Positions 46,909 to 55,509 of a DNA stretch of 64,000 nucleotides are shown here, in pieces. Both the position numbers and the translations under genes were made by a program. Source of the DNA: Bacteroidota bacterium (GTDB lineage Bacteria; Bacteroidota; Bacteroidia; Chitinophagales; Chitinophagaceae); assembly GCA_018267725.1 (NCBI GenBank), contig JAFDXY010000018.1:124001-188000 (forward strand), given 5' to 3'. Below the pieces are notes generated by a model. That model saw only the letters and a program-made list of their open reading frames with translations. It did no database searches and had not been told where the DNA came from. Each line of letters starts with the position of its first letter. Position 1 is the first letter of the stretch.

Positions 46909-48113
46909 AACGCATTTTTTACTGTTGTTGATGCAGATATTGGCGTAATGTTTCCTTCTTGCGTTAAATTTTCAATTAACACAATACCCGGCCTTTTACC
47001 TTTTTCAAAGCTGCCAAGTTTATCGTTAAGCGATAAAGCCTTAGCACCATTAATAGTGGCCCATTGCAAAACTTGCACTGTTGTTAGGGTAGGAAAACAA
47101 TTACGGATTACTTTAATCTCATCTAAGATGCTCAATCCCCAATTACTGGCAAGGCTGTCAGTTCCAAGTACTATGTTGCAGTTAAGAGTTTGCAACATTT
47201 CTACAGGTGGACTTGCATTCTCGATGTAGCTATTAGCATTAACGCATAAACAGTAAAAAAATTGTTGATGATTATTATTTGAAACAAAATTTATGTACTT
47301 AATATCTTCTTCTTTAATAAATGTATTGTGAACCAATATAATTTTTTCGGCGTTTTTAAAATGTGGTAATATAGTTTGTATGCTGCTTTTGCCCGATGGT
47401 TTAAAAAATGTATTATCAATTTTCATCATATTATACATTCTTTCAAAATCGCCCTTTCCTGTTTTAAAAAATGCATCTTCAAAAACAGTTTCTTGGTTAT
47501 GAATGGTTGTTGTTTTATTTTGAAAGAAAGGCTCAATTAATTTCCATAAATTTTCTGAAACAGAATAAGGTGCATGTGGAGCTAAAGAATTTTGAATTTT
47601 GAATTTTGAATTTTGAATTTGATTGAAAGAATCATAAAAATCTTTGCTTCTTTCAAAACGATCATTTGCAACTTGTGGCAACCAACCACTTACTTCAATA
47701 AAATTGTAATAATATAAATTACTTTTTTGCTTTTGAGGAATGGTAAGCGTGTTATTGCAAATATCTCCAACGGCAACAATACCATTAATAAGCATTTCTT
47801 TTTCTGCGTTAGCAATGGCATTTAAAATTTCTTCTTCCGGAAAATGGCGTTGCGTAACTACCTTAAAAACAAAATCTACCAACCCTGTTTTTTCAGAAAT
47901 TAAACCTTTCATATGGCTTAATTCTAAATGGCAATGGCAATTAATAAAACCCGGCGTTAAAAGCCCAGAAAGTTTTTTAATATCATTACCTGCTTCGGTT
48001 TCATGTACAATATCAATAACAACTCCTTTTTCATCGGTTATTAATACATATTCTTGGTTAAGTATTTCATAACCTGTAAATAAAAAATCGGCTTGGTATT
48101 TTTGGTAAAGCAA
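46905..48113 (-). CDS. Amidohydrolase (cytosine/aminofutalosine deaminase-like)
   Basis: Metal-dependent hydrolase of 402 residues. Metal ligands: HCHLE in PGFINCHCHLELSHMKGL, His in LAPHAPYSVS, HNQE in TTIHNQETVFEDAFF, and Asp in VLGTDSLASNWGLSILDEI. It resembles deaminases acting on aminofutalosine, methylthioadenosine or related purine compounds; substrate is unproven. Residues 165-176 are encoded by a 7-bp tandem array (coding-strand unit CAAAATT), lying just before the metal-binding HAPYS motif. The next gene on its strand overlaps by 4 bp. Confidence 0.85.
   Translation of the reverse strand: MLYQKYQADFLFTGYEILNQEYVLITDEKGVVIDIVHETEAGNDIKKLSGLLTPGFINCHCHLELSHMKGLISEKTGLVDFVFKVVTQRHFPEEEILNAIANAEKEMLINGIVAVGDICNNTLTIPQKQKSNLYYYNFIEVSGWLPQVANDRFERSKDFYDSFNQIQNSKFKIQNSLAPHAPYSVSENLWKLIEPFFQNKTTTIHNQETVFEDAFFKTGKGDFERMYNMMKIDNTFFKPSGKSSIQTILPHFKNAEKIILVHNTFIKEEDIKYINFVSNNNHQQFFYCLCVNANSYIENASPPVEMLQTLNCNIVLGTDSLASNWGLSILDEIKVIRNCFPTLTTVQVLQWATINGAKALSLNDKLGSFEKGKRPGIVLIENLTQEGNITPISASTTVKNAL
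47587..47620 (-). repeat. 7-bp tandem array inside the amidohydrolase gene
   Basis: GAATTTT repeated 4.9 times on the + strand (coding strand TTCAAAA phase). The unit is not a multiple of three, so gain or loss of one unit would shift the reading frame upstream of most catalytic residues. Confidence 0.85.
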
Positions 48114-48397
48114 TTAATATTTTTTTGCGTTGCGAAGTTCTGTTTTAAATGGGTTCAAAAAAATCATTCCTCAAAAAGCCTTATTTTGTTTAATTTGAAG
48201 CCACCAATAAAAATTCACTCCAAAATTTTTACTGAAAATCAGCAACTTATAAAGGTTCAATAAAAAAACTTCCTTTAATTTTTGGAAAATAAATTTCTGC
48301 ATTGCACCTTCGCACTCCCAAAAATTTGGGCAGTGTTTGGGATAGCAAACATTGAAATTGATAACCTGCCAAAATAATTTGGCAAAAAAGAAAATAA
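48114..48397 (+). other. Leader region upstream of rplM
   Basis: This 284-bp spacer between the divergent amidohydrolase and rplM genes has a possible promoter (48281-48312) and two hairpins: CCCAAA / TTTGGG (48317-48330) and TGCCAAA / TTTGGCA (48367-48384), the second ending 13 nt before the ATG. A second TTTGGG (48336-48341) could compete for the first CCCAAA. Upstream of 48280 I see nothing recognisable. Confidence 0.5.
48281..48312 (+). promoter_or_regulatory. Candidate promoter for rplM-rpsI
   Basis: TTTG at 48281-48284, 20-bp spacer, CACCTTCG at 48305-48312 (two mismatches to TAnnTTTG). Spacing is right; the -7 box is imperfect. Confidence 0.35.
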
Positions 48398-48841
48398 ATG
48401 AGCAAACTACATTTCACAACAAAACACGCTAATGCGGCTACCGTAAAACATAACTGGTATGTTGTTGACGGTACTAATCAAACCGTAGGTCGTTTATGTT
48501 CAAGAATTGCTGCAGTATTACGCGGTAAGAACAAGGCCTATTACACTCCTCACGTTGATTGCGGAGACTTTGTAATTGTTATTAATGCCGAAAAAGTAAA
48601 ACTTACCGGCAATAAAATGGATGAAAAAGTTTATGATAACTTTTCGGGCTACCCAGGTGGTTTAAAAGAAGAAATTGCAAAAGATCTTCAAAAACGCCGC
48701 CCCGAAGTTTTGGTTGAAAGAGCGGTAAAAGGCATGTTACCTAAAAACCGTTTAGGTCGTAAAATGTACAAAAAATTATTTGTATATGCAGGTGCAGCAC
48801 ATCCGCACGGTGCACAACAACCAAAAGAATTTAAATATTAA
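48398..48841 (+). CDS. rplM: 50S ribosomal protein L13
   Basis: Large-subunit protein of 147 residues, normal length. Typical blocks: [48 protein letters not shown] and [20 protein letters not shown], with [14 protein letters not shown] near the end. First gene of the usual L13-S9 pair. The structured leader upstream may mediate autogenous control, which is inference. Confidence 0.97.
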   Translation: MSKLHFTTKHANAATVKHNWYVVDGTNQTVGRLCSRIAAVLRGKNKAYYTPHVDCGDFVIVINAEKVKLTGNKMDEKVYDNFSGYPGGLKEEIAKDLQKRRPEVLVERAVKGMLPKNRLGRKMYKKLFVYAGAAHPHGAQQPKEFKY

Positions 48842-48843
48842 TT

Positions 48844-48871
48844 ACAAATCATTCAATTTCAAATTCCAAAT
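48844..48871 (+). repeat. Degenerate 7-bp array in front of rpsI
   Basis: Units ACAAATC, ATTCAAT, TTCAAAT and TCCAAAT at 7-bp steps fill the rplM-rpsI spacer and end 2 bp before the rpsI ATG. Same TTCAAAN family as the arrays at 49304 and 47587. Confidence 0.5.
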
Positions 48872-48873
48872 AA

Positions 48874-49263
48874 ATGGAAAAACAAAAAAATGCAGTAGGA
48901 CGCCGTAAAGAAGCGGTAACCCGTGTTTTCATCAGCAAAGGCGATGGAAAAATAACTGTAAACAATAAAGATTATAAAGAATACTTTCCTTTAGTATATC
49001 TTCAAAACCAAGTTGAAGCTCCATTAAAATCTGCCGAAGTAGTTGGTAAGTTTGATGTAGTTATAAATGCACAAGGCGGCGGCTTAAAAGGCCAAGCAGA
49101 AGCTACCAAATTAGCTATTGCCCGTGCTTTATTAGAAGTAAACCCAGAGTTTCGCCCGTCATTAAAAGCAGCCGGTCATTTAAAACGTGATCCAAGAGGT
49201 GTTGAACGTAAGAAATTCGGTCATAAAAAAGCAAGAAGAAGCTACCAATTCAGCAAACGTTAA
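48874..49263 (+). CDS. rpsI: 30S ribosomal protein S9
   Basis: Small-subunit protein of 129 residues. Starts with NAVGRRKEAVTRVFISKGDG and ends with the conserved GVERKKFGHKKARRSYQFSKR pattern, whose last Arg reaches the tRNA in the P site. TKLAIARALLEVNPEFR is the central block. Co-transcribed with rplM, 32 bp upstream. Confidence 0.97.
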   Translation: MEKQKNAVGRRKEAVTRVFISKGDGKITVNNKDYKEYFPLVYLQNQVEAPLKSAEVVGKFDVVINAQGGGLKGQAEATKLAIARALLEVNPEFRPSLKAAGHLKRDPRGVERKKFGHKKARRSYQFSKR

Positions 49264-49303
49264 TCAATTATTATTAATGATGAGTGTTGAATGATAAATT
49301 TAA

Positions 49304-49331
49304 TTCAACATTTAACATTCAAAATTCAACA
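49304..49331 (+). repeat. 7-bp tandem array in front of rpsB
   Basis: TTCAACA, TTTAACA, TTCAAAA, TTCAACA at exact 7-bp steps, ending 14 bp before the rpsB ATG. No coding role. Confidence 0.7.
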
Positions 49332-49345
49332 TAAAAATTATAGCA

Positions 49346-50236
49346 ATGGAAAATAATACTTCACTTCAACAGCAGCTTTTAGAAGCAGGTGTACACTTTG
49401 GACACTTAAAGAAAAAGTGGAACCCCAAAATGTTACCTTACATTTTTGCTGAAAAGAAAGGTATTCATATTATAGACCTTAATAAAACTGTTGATGGCTT
49501 ACAAGAAGCTGCAGCAGCTTTAAAACAAATAGCAAAAAGCGGTAAAAAAGTAATGTTTGTTGCTACTAAAAAACAAGCAAAAGATATTGTTGCCGAATGT
49601 GCTAAAAAAGTAAACATGCCTTTTGCTACAGAACGTTGGTTAGGTGGTATGCTTACCAACTTTAACACTGTACGTAAAAGTGTTAAAAAAATGCAGAGCA
49701 TTGAAAAAATGTTGAACGATGGTAGTGCAGAAAGCCTAACTAAAAAAGAACGTTTAACATTAAGCAGAGATAGAGATAAAATGGAAAAAGTATTGGGCGG
49801 TATTGCTCAATTAGGTCGCTTGCCGGCAGCTTTATTCTTAGTTGATATTGGCCACGAGCATATTGCATTAGCAGAAGCAAAACGTTTAGGTATTACAACT
49901 TTTGGAATGGTAGATACCAATTGCGATCCTAACAAAGTAGATTTTGCAGTACCCGCAAATGATGATGCTACAAAATCAATAGCAATTATTACCAACTATA
50001 TTACTGCAGCAATTGCAGAAGGTTTGGCAGAACGTCAGGCAAATAAAGAAGATGAAGAAGCACATGATGCAGAAGCTAATGAAAACGAAGCAAAAGCTCG
50101 CCGTTTAGAAGCAGAAGCACAAGCAGAAGGTGGTCGTGGACGCCGTGGAGGCAACCGTGGTGGAGATGCTCCAGCCGGACAAGGCGGTGCTCCAAAACGC
50201 CGTGTACCTAACACTCGCAGACCCGCAGGTAGATAA
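49346..50236 (+). CDS. rpsB: 30S ribosomal protein S2, with RGG-like extension
   Basis: Small-subunit protein of 296 residues, longer than the usual 230-255. The S2 core is clear: LLEAGVHFGHLKKKWNPKM, VMFVATKKQAKDIVAECAKK, ATERWLGGMLTNFNTVRKSV, FLVDIGHEHIALAEAKRLGI, VDTNCDPNKVDFAVPANDDA. After about residue 235 comes an acidic/Ala-rich helix and then a Gly/Arg-rich tail (GGRGRRGGNRGGDAPAG) ending NTRRPAGR. A very strong terminator follows, separating it from tsf. Confidence 0.96.
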   Translation: MENNTSLQQQLLEAGVHFGHLKKKWNPKMLPYIFAEKKGIHIIDLNKTVDGLQEAAAALKQIAKSGKKVMFVATKKQAKDIVAECAKKVNMPFATERWLGGMLTNFNTVRKSVKKMQSIEKMLNDGSAESLTKKERLTLSRDRDKMEKVLGGIAQLGRLPAALFLVDIGHEHIALAEAKRLGITTFGMVDTNCDPNKVDFAVPANDDATKSIAIITNYITAAIAEGLAERQANKEDEEAHDAEANENEAKARRLEAEAQAEGGRGRRGGNRGGDAPAGQGGAPKRRVPNTRRPAGR

Positions 50237-50260
50237 TTAAAATCTATAATTTATTTACGG

Positions 50261-50309
50261 TGGGTCAATAATCAGTACAAGTGTTTTATGATTATTGACC
50301 CATCTTTTT
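50261..50309 (+). terminator. Strong terminator after rpsB
   Basis: Fourteen-bp perfect stem, TGGGTCAATAATCA (50261-50274) with its complement (50289-50302), a 14-base loop, then TCTTTTTT. Confidence 0.8.
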
Positions 50310-50327
50310 TATAACAATTTAGCACTC

Positions 50328-50347
50328 GTTGCGTCGCACTCTTGTAC
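50328..50347 (+). repeat. GTTGCGTCGCAC intergenic repeat, copy 3
   Basis: Eighteen of 20 bases match copy 1, followed by TGCATCA (similar to the copy 1 tail). It lies in the rpsB-tsf spacer, after the terminator. Confidence 0.65.
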
Positions 50348-50455
50348 TGCATCAATCAATTCATCATTTATAAATGATAACTGACAAATTGCATTCAAAA
50401 ATTTTGCGGCACAATTGTAGGTAACATTCATTCAACACAAAAAAAGGAAAATATT

Positions 50456-51298
50456 ATGAGTACAACAGTAGCTATTACAGCAGCAGATATTAATAAACTT
50501 CGCCAAGCAACCGGTGCCGGTATGATGGATTGCCGTAAAGCATTAACAGAAACAGCTGGAGATTTTGAAGCAGCTATTGATTGGTTGCGTAAACAAGGAC
50601 AAAAAGTTGCTGCAAAACGTAGCGATCGTGAAGCAAAAGAAGGCGTAGTAATTGCAAAAACTTCAGCAGATAATAAAATTGGTTATGTAATTTGTATTAG
50701 TTGCGAAACAGATTTTGTTTCTAAAAATGCAGACTTTGTAGCATTTGCTCAAAGCATTGCCGATGCTGCAGTTGCAACCGATGCAAAAAATATTGACGAA
50801 GTAAACAATGCCGTTGTAAATGGGGTTAAAGTAGCAGATATTATTAATGATAAATTAGCAACCATTGGCGAAAAAATTGGTGTAGCTAAATATGAAAGAG
50901 TTGAAGCTCCGTATATTGCTTCATACATACATGGTGCATACCGTTTAGGTGTTTTAGTTGGTTTAAATGAAACAGAAGCAGAAGCAGGTAAAGATGTAGC
51001 TATGCAAATTGCAGCATTAAACCCTGTTGCTATTGATGCTGACAGTGTACCTGCCGAAATAATTGAAAAAGAAAGAACAATTGTTGTTGAAACAATGAAG
51101 GCCGACCCTAAAATGGCAGGCAAACCAGATGAAATGATTGCTAAAATTGCAGAAGGAAAATTAAACGCCTTTTTTAAAGAGCAAACATTATTAGCACAAC
51201 CATTTGTAAAAGATGGCAGCAAATCTGTAGCCGATTATTTAAAAAGTGTAAACGCTAATTTAAAAGTATTAAGCTTTAAACGAGTAGCGTTAGGATAA
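50456..51298 (+). CDS. tsf: Elongation factor Ts
   Basis: Guanine-nucleotide exchange factor for EF-Tu, 280 residues. N-terminal UBA-like domain with INKLRQATGAGMMDCRKALTE; the core contains ISCETDFVSKNADFVAFAQ, the EF-Tu contact; QIAALNPVAIDADSVP and LLAQPFVKDGSKSVADYLK are later conserved blocks. Separated from rpsB by a terminator and a repeat, so likely transcribed from its own promoter, which I cannot place confidently. Confidence 0.96.
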   Translation: MSTTVAITAADINKLRQATGAGMMDCRKALTETAGDFEAAIDWLRKQGQKVAAKRSDREAKEGVVIAKTSADNKIGYVICISCETDFVSKNADFVAFAQSIADAAVATDAKNIDEVNNAVVNGVKVADIINDKLATIGEKIGVAKYERVEAPYIASYIHGAYRLGVLVGLNETEAEAGKDVAMQIAALNPVAIDADSVPAEIIEKERTIVVETMKADPKMAGKPDEMIAKIAEGKLNAFFKEQTLLAQPFVKDGSKSVADYLKSVNANLKVLSFKRVALG

Positions 51299-51323
51299 TA
51301 TTTTAAGAAGTTCTTTTTATATA

Positions 51324-51352
51324 AAAACGCCCCCGCATTGCGGGGGCGTTTT
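51324..51352. terminator. Bidirectional terminator between tsf and carB half
   Basis: Thirteen-bp perfect stem AAAACGCCCCCGC with its complement and an ATT loop; flanked by A and T runs, thus usable by both convergent genes. It also excludes continuation of carB in this direction. Confidence 0.85.
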
Positions 51353-51402
51353 GTGTTTATTTTTTCCTTTCTTAATTTCATTGTTATAAAAATTCTTCAA
51401 AC

Positions 51403-53049
51403 TTAATTCTCAAACGTGCTATAGAAATAAGGTGTCTTCGCTTCAAATTCTGCACTGCAAGTATCAACCATTTTATAAACACGTGTAATACCTAATGCTT
51501 TTCGTTTTTCATATACTTGTTCTTCAGTGCAAGTACCTTGTAATATTTTTGCAATTTGTAAATCGCTAAAGCCTTCTTTTTTGGCATGTTTTAAAATTTC
51601 GGTTGGCAAAGTATCTAAACTGTATTCTGCAATTTGTTTTTCTACATTACAAATACTTTGAATTTGATATAAAAACCATCTGTCTATACCAGTTGCTTGT
51701 GCAATGGTTTTAACGGTTACACCTTGCATGAGTGCATCTTTAATTCTAAAAATTCTATCCCACTTTGGTGTTTTTATGTACTCAACAATTTCTTCACTCT
51801 TCATTAAACTTTTTCCGTAATAACCTAAACCTACTGCTTCGTTTTCTAAACTTTGACAAGCTTTTTGAATGGCTTCTGTAAAGCTTCTGCCAATTGCCAT
51901 TACTTCTCCAACACTTTTCATTTGTAAACCTAAGGTATCATTAGCTCCTTTAAATTTATCAAAATTCCAACGCGGTACTTTTACAATTACATAATCTAAT
52001 GCAGGCTCAAAGTAGGCAGATGTTGTTTTAGTAATTTGATTTTTTAATTCATCTAAAGAATAACCGATAGCTAATTTGGCTGCAATTTTTGCAATAGGGT
52101 ATCCGGTTGCTTTGCTTGCCAATGCAGATGAACGGCTTACACGTGGGTTAATTTCTACGGCAATCAGTTCTTCTGTTTCGGGGTTTAATGCAAATTGTAC
52201 ATTACAACCTCCTGCAAAATTTCCAAGGCTACGCATCATTAAAATTGCTTGGTTACGCATATCTTGAAAGGCAGTATCACTAAGCGTCATAGCAGGTGCA
52301 ACAGTTATAGAATCGCCTGTGTGCACACCCATTGGATCTAAATTTTCAACCGTACAAATTATTACTACGTTATCGTTTTTATCTCTTAATAATTCTAATT
52401 CATATTCTTTCCAACCCAATACTGCTTTTTCTACTAATACTTCGTGAATGGGGCTTGCTTCTAAACCATGTTTTAATGCAGCATCTAATTCTTCTTTATT
52501 GTGCACAAATCCGCCACCGCTTCCACCCAATGTAAAAGATGCTCGTATTACTAAAGGAAATCCAATTTCTTGTGCAAATTCTTTCCCTTCTAAAAAACTA
52601 TTGGCAACATGGCTTGGTGCTACTTTAATACCAATTTTTACCATTAGTTTTCTAAATAAATCTCTATCCTCGGCAGTATTAATTGCATCTACATCTACAC
52701 CAATTAAACGGCAATTATATTTTTGCCAAACACCCAATTCATCTGCTTCTTTACAAAGATTTAAAGCTGTTTGCCCGCCCATGGTTGGTAGTACTGCATC
52801 AATTTTATTTTCTTCTAAAATTTGTTCAATACTTTCAACCGTTAATGGCAATAAATATACTTTATCGGCCATCATAGGGTCAGTCATAATAGTAGCGGGA
52901 TTGCTATTGATAAGAATTACTTTAATCCCTTCTTCACGCAAACTTCTGGCTGCTTGAGAACCTGAATAATCAAACTCGCAAGCTTGACCAATAACAATAG
53001 GACCAGAGCCAATAATGAGTACGGATTTGATGGAGTTGTCTTTTGGCAT
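51403..53049 (-). CDS. carB: Carbamoyl-phosphate synthase large chain, N-terminal half only
   Basis: Protein of 548 residues covering just the first half of CarB (full length about 1070). It has the carboxyphosphate ATP-grasp domain ([54 protein letters not shown]) and the oligomerisation domain ([18 protein letters not shown]), ending at [20 protein letters not shown], where the full-length protein would continue into the carbamate half. The stop is followed by a terminator and tsf in the opposite direction, so no second half lies here. carA is not nearby either. Split CarB proteins are known in some archaea and in Aquifex. Confidence 0.93.
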   Translation of the reverse strand: MPKDNSIKSVLIIGSGPIVIGQACEFDYSGSQAARSLREEGIKVILINSNPATIMTDPMMADKVYLLPLTVESIEQILEENKIDAVLPTMGGQTALNLCKEADELGVWQKYNCRLIGVDVDAINTAEDRDLFRKLMVKIGIKVAPSHVANSFLEGKEFAQEIGFPLVIRASFTLGGSGGGFVHNKEELDAALKHGLEASPIHEVLVEKAVLGWKEYELELLRDKNDNVVIICTVENLDPMGVHTGDSITVAPAMTLSDTAFQDMRNQAILMMRSLGNFAGGCNVQFALNPETEELIAVEINPRVSRSSALASKATGYPIAKIAAKLAIGYSLDELKNQITKTTSAYFEPALDYVIVKVPRWNFDKFKGANDTLGLQMKSVGEVMAIGRSFTEAIQKACQSLENEAVGLGYYGKSLMKSEEIVEYIKTPKWDRIFRIKDALMQGVTVKTIAQATGIDRWFLYQIQSICNVEKQIAEYSLDTLPTEILKHAKKEGFSDLQIAKILQGTCTEEQVYEKRKALGITRVYKMVDTCSAEFEAKTPYFYSTFEN

Positions 53050-53069
53050 TGATTGAAAAATAAATTGTG

Positions 53070-53077
53070 CAAATGTA
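53070..53077 (-). promoter_or_regulatory. -7 box for carB half
   Basis: CAAATGTA on the + strand (TACATTTG toward the gene), 20 bp before the ATG at 53047-53049. Confidence 0.4.
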
Positions 53078-53115
53078 ATGTTGAATTATAAATTCTGCGT
53101 TAGAAATTTGAAATG

Positions 53116-53123
53116 TAGTTTTG
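53116..53123 (+). promoter_or_regulatory. -7 box for bcp
   Basis: TAGTTTTG fits TAnnTTTG, 19 bp before the bcp ATG at 53143. It is divergent from the carB-half box. No TTG at normal spacing. Confidence 0.35.
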
Positions 53124-53142
53124 CATTGAATATTGTAAAGCT

Positions 53143-53610
53143 ATGATTACATTGAAAGAAAATGATAAAGCCCCTTTGTTTAAAGGGAAAACACAGAATG
53201 GAAAAGAAATTTCTTTGAAAGATTTTAAAGGGAAAAAATTGGTTTTATATTTTTATCCGCAAGATTTAACACCAACCTGTACCGTACAAGCTTGCAATTT
53301 GCGAGATAATTATGCATTATTAAAAAAAGAAGGATTTGAAATAATTGGTATTAGCCCCGATGATGAAACGAAGCATAAAAAATTTGAAACGAAACATAAT
53401 TTACCTTTTACTTTAATTGCCGATACCAATCATAAAATTATAGATGCTTATGGTGTTTGGGGAGAAAAGCAATTGTATGGTAGAAAATATATGGGCTTGC
53501 ACCGCACTACTTTTTTAATTAATGAAAAAGGTATTATTAAAAAAATATTTTTAAAACCCAAAAGCAAACAACATGCAGAAGAAATTATTGCTGCATGGAA
53601 TGCATTGTAA
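53143..53610 (+). CDS. bcp: Thioredoxin-dependent thiol peroxidase (Bcp/PrxQ)
   Basis: Peroxiredoxin of 155 residues reducing hydroperoxides with thioredoxin. Peroxidatic Cys in LTPTCTVQACNLRD (Cys45) and resolving Cys five residues later (Cys50), the PrxQ arrangement. KDFKGKKLVLYFYPQDLTP leads into the site; GRKYMGLHRTTFLIN contains the active-site Arg region. Cytoplasmic. Convergent with the PPIase gene, 8 bp away. Confidence 0.94.
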   Translation: MITLKENDKAPLFKGKTQNGKEISLKDFKGKKLVLYFYPQDLTPTCTVQACNLRDNYALLKKEGFEIIGISPDDETKHKKFETKHNLPFTLIADTNHKIIDAYGVWGEKQLYGRKYMGLHRTTFLINEKGIIKKIFLKPKSKQHAEEIIAAWNAL

Positions 53611-53618
53611 TTACAGCA

Positions 53619-55508
53619 TTATTTATTTTTTAAAATAGTGCTCCAAACAGTTGTATTAATTTTTACCGGATATTTTGTTTTTAATTGTTGCAACCATTCA
53701 TCCTCCAACACTTGTTGATAATCGGTTACCAATAAAGGTTTAGCATCGTTAAAATTTCTTGGTTCTGTATTATTATAAATATGTGTTATGTAAAAAAAAG
53801 TGTACAGTTCCGGATTATTTGTTTGATGAATAGTTGTTACTGTATTTTCTGTTTTATTAGTAATTACAAAAGGAAGTTGATTGTTTTCAAACCTACCACT
53901 ATCTGCATTTAATAATGAACCATAACTTGATGTAATATTTCGCCAATTATTTGGATTGGTTTTTATTTTTATTAACGCATCGTTAGCAGATGCTGCATTG
54001 CTTGCGGTTACAATAATTGCTGCCATACTTGGTTGCCAATTATATTTTGTAGCATGTTGGGTATAATAATTTTTTAATGCAACTGTATCTTTTGATGCAC
54101 TGCCCCAAACATGTTTATCCATTATTGCAAACAACAAATTTGCTTCGGTAAATTCTTTTACTTGTTCTTTCATTTCTGCATCATAATCTTCTAAATGTTG
54201 TTTGTAATATTCGTTAATTTTTTGCTCGGTAAATTCTTTTAATAAGGTTGAATAATTTTTTTTCAACTCACTATTTAGTTTTACATACAAGCAAAAATTT
54301 ATAGCATACCATTTTTGTTTTTGTGCCGAAAAAATAATTGTTGAATCTTTTATTGTTTTGAATGATTGAAATGTTTTATTCTGAACAAAACTATCAACAT
54401 ATCTATACAATTCGGCTTCGTTATATTTTGCTTTTTGATAGTTAATTTGCTTCATCCATTTGGGTAATAATTTTTGTTTTGCAATTACTAATCTATTACT
54501 GTTTTCTACTTTTTGTTTTAAATTATTTAAGGCAATTGCTTCATTTAATGTTTTGGGTAAAGCAACAATTTCTTTCAGTTGAACAATTCTTACACCATCT
54601 GCTGAAACTATTGGTGTGCTTACGTTTCCAATATTTTGTAAAGCAAAAACAGCATCTTCAAAATTAGCATCGTGCTTTCCTGTGCTTACTTCTAACAAAG
54701 TATTATTAGCATCATCGCTATATTGTTTGGCAACACTATCAAACGCAATATTTGTTTTTAATAATTCGTAAATTTTATTTGCTTTTTGGATGGTGTTATT
54801 TTTATCTTTTTCAGAAGCATTGGGCGGAAACGAAAAAAATATCTGTGCTACTTTTCTTTCAGGTTGTGCTGCTCTTTCTTTTTCATTATAAAAAATATGA
54901 TAACCAAATTTGCCTTTATAAATAGCCGAAAATGTTTTTGGTTTTAATGCGTAAATAATATTTTCAATTTCATAAGGCAAAGAAAAAACAGTAATATAAC
55001 CTAATACTCCATTTGTTTTTTTTAGGCTTTCATCTGTTGAATATGTTTGTGTTATTGCACTAAAATTTTTACCTGCTTTTAATTGATTGTATGCGGTTTG
55101 AATTTGTTTGAATGCAGCAACTGTATCTCTTCCATATTCAACAAAAACCTGTGCTAATAAAATTTCTTTTTTACTTCTTTCATAAGCTTGCTCTACCAAC
55201 GCATTAATGTTTGCTTGTTTGTTAATTATATTCTCAGCAATTTCATTTTTAAATTGTTGTGCATCTGCATTTACAGAAGGTTCTTTATTTAAACCTTCAT
55301 CAATAGCTGCTTGAATTTTTAGTTTGTAATTAATAAATAATTGCAAATAATTTTTCAATGTAATTGCAGAAGTATTACTTGTATTATTTTTCTTAAAAGA
55401 TTGTAAAAATGCTTGTTTACTTACGGTTTTATTACCATAAGTAAATAATGTTTGAGAAAAACTTTTTGTAATGAATAAAAGGCAACTTATAAAAATTATA
55501 AACCTCAT
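53619..55508 (-). CDS. SurA/PpiD-like parvulin peptidyl-prolyl isomerase, exported
   Basis: Protein of 629 residues with signal peptide (residues 1-19, ending KSFSQ). N-terminal chaperone-like helical part, then a rotamase domain (ILLAQVFVEYGRDTVAAFKQ, YSTDESLKKTNGVLGYITVFSLPYE split over residues 110-215) and a second rotamase-like domain about 220-320 (RKVAQIFFSFPPNASEKDK, YSDDANNTLLEVSTGKHD). The last 300 residues are a less conserved PPIC-like region. It should assist outer-membrane protein folding in the periplasm. It starts 1 bp after the upstream thioredoxin-fold gene. Confidence 0.85.
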   Translation of the reverse strand: MRFIIFISCLLFITKSFSQTLFTYGNKTVSKQAFLQSFKKNNTSNTSAITLKNYLQLFINYKLKIQAAIDEGLNKEPSVNADAQQFKNEIAENIINKQANINALVEQAYERSKKEILLAQVFVEYGRDTVAAFKQIQTAYNQLKAGKNFSAITQTYSTDESLKKTNGVLGYITVFSLPYEIENIIYALKPKTFSAIYKGKFGYHIFYNEKERAAQPERKVAQIFFSFPPNASEKDKNNTIQKANKIYELLKTNIAFDSVAKQYSDDANNTLLEVSTGKHDANFEDAVFALQNIGNVSTPIVSADGVRIVQLKEIVALPKTLNEAIALNNLKQKVENSNRLVIAKQKLLPKWMKQINYQKAKYNEAELYRYVDSFVQNKTFQSFKTIKDSTIIFSAQKQKWYAINFCLYVKLNSELKKNYSTLLKEFTEQKINEYYKQHLEDYDAEMKEQVKEFTEANLLFAIMDKHVWGSASKDTVALKNYYTQHATKYNWQPSMAAIIVTASNAASANDALIKIKTNPNNWRNITSSYGSLLNADSGRFENNQLPFVITNKTENTVTTIHQTNNPELYTFFYITHIYNNTEPRNFNDAKPLLVTDYQQVLEDEWLQQLKTKYPVKINTTVWSTILKNK

Positions 55509-55509
55509 A

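Noticed and set aside
47587..47620. CRISPR-like or array structure
   Set aside because: Unit of 7 bp without spacers; a simple tandem repeat.
48114..48280. tRNA or other RNA gene in the spacer before rplM
   Set aside because: No cloverleaf arms or T-loop consensus found.
50749..51222. A 157-codon open frame opposite tsf
   Set aside because: Mirror of EF-Ts codons; composition typical of antisense frames, no start context.
52448..52957. A 169-codon frame opposite the carB half
   Set aside because: Antisense shadow of the ATP-grasp domain; no similarity seen.
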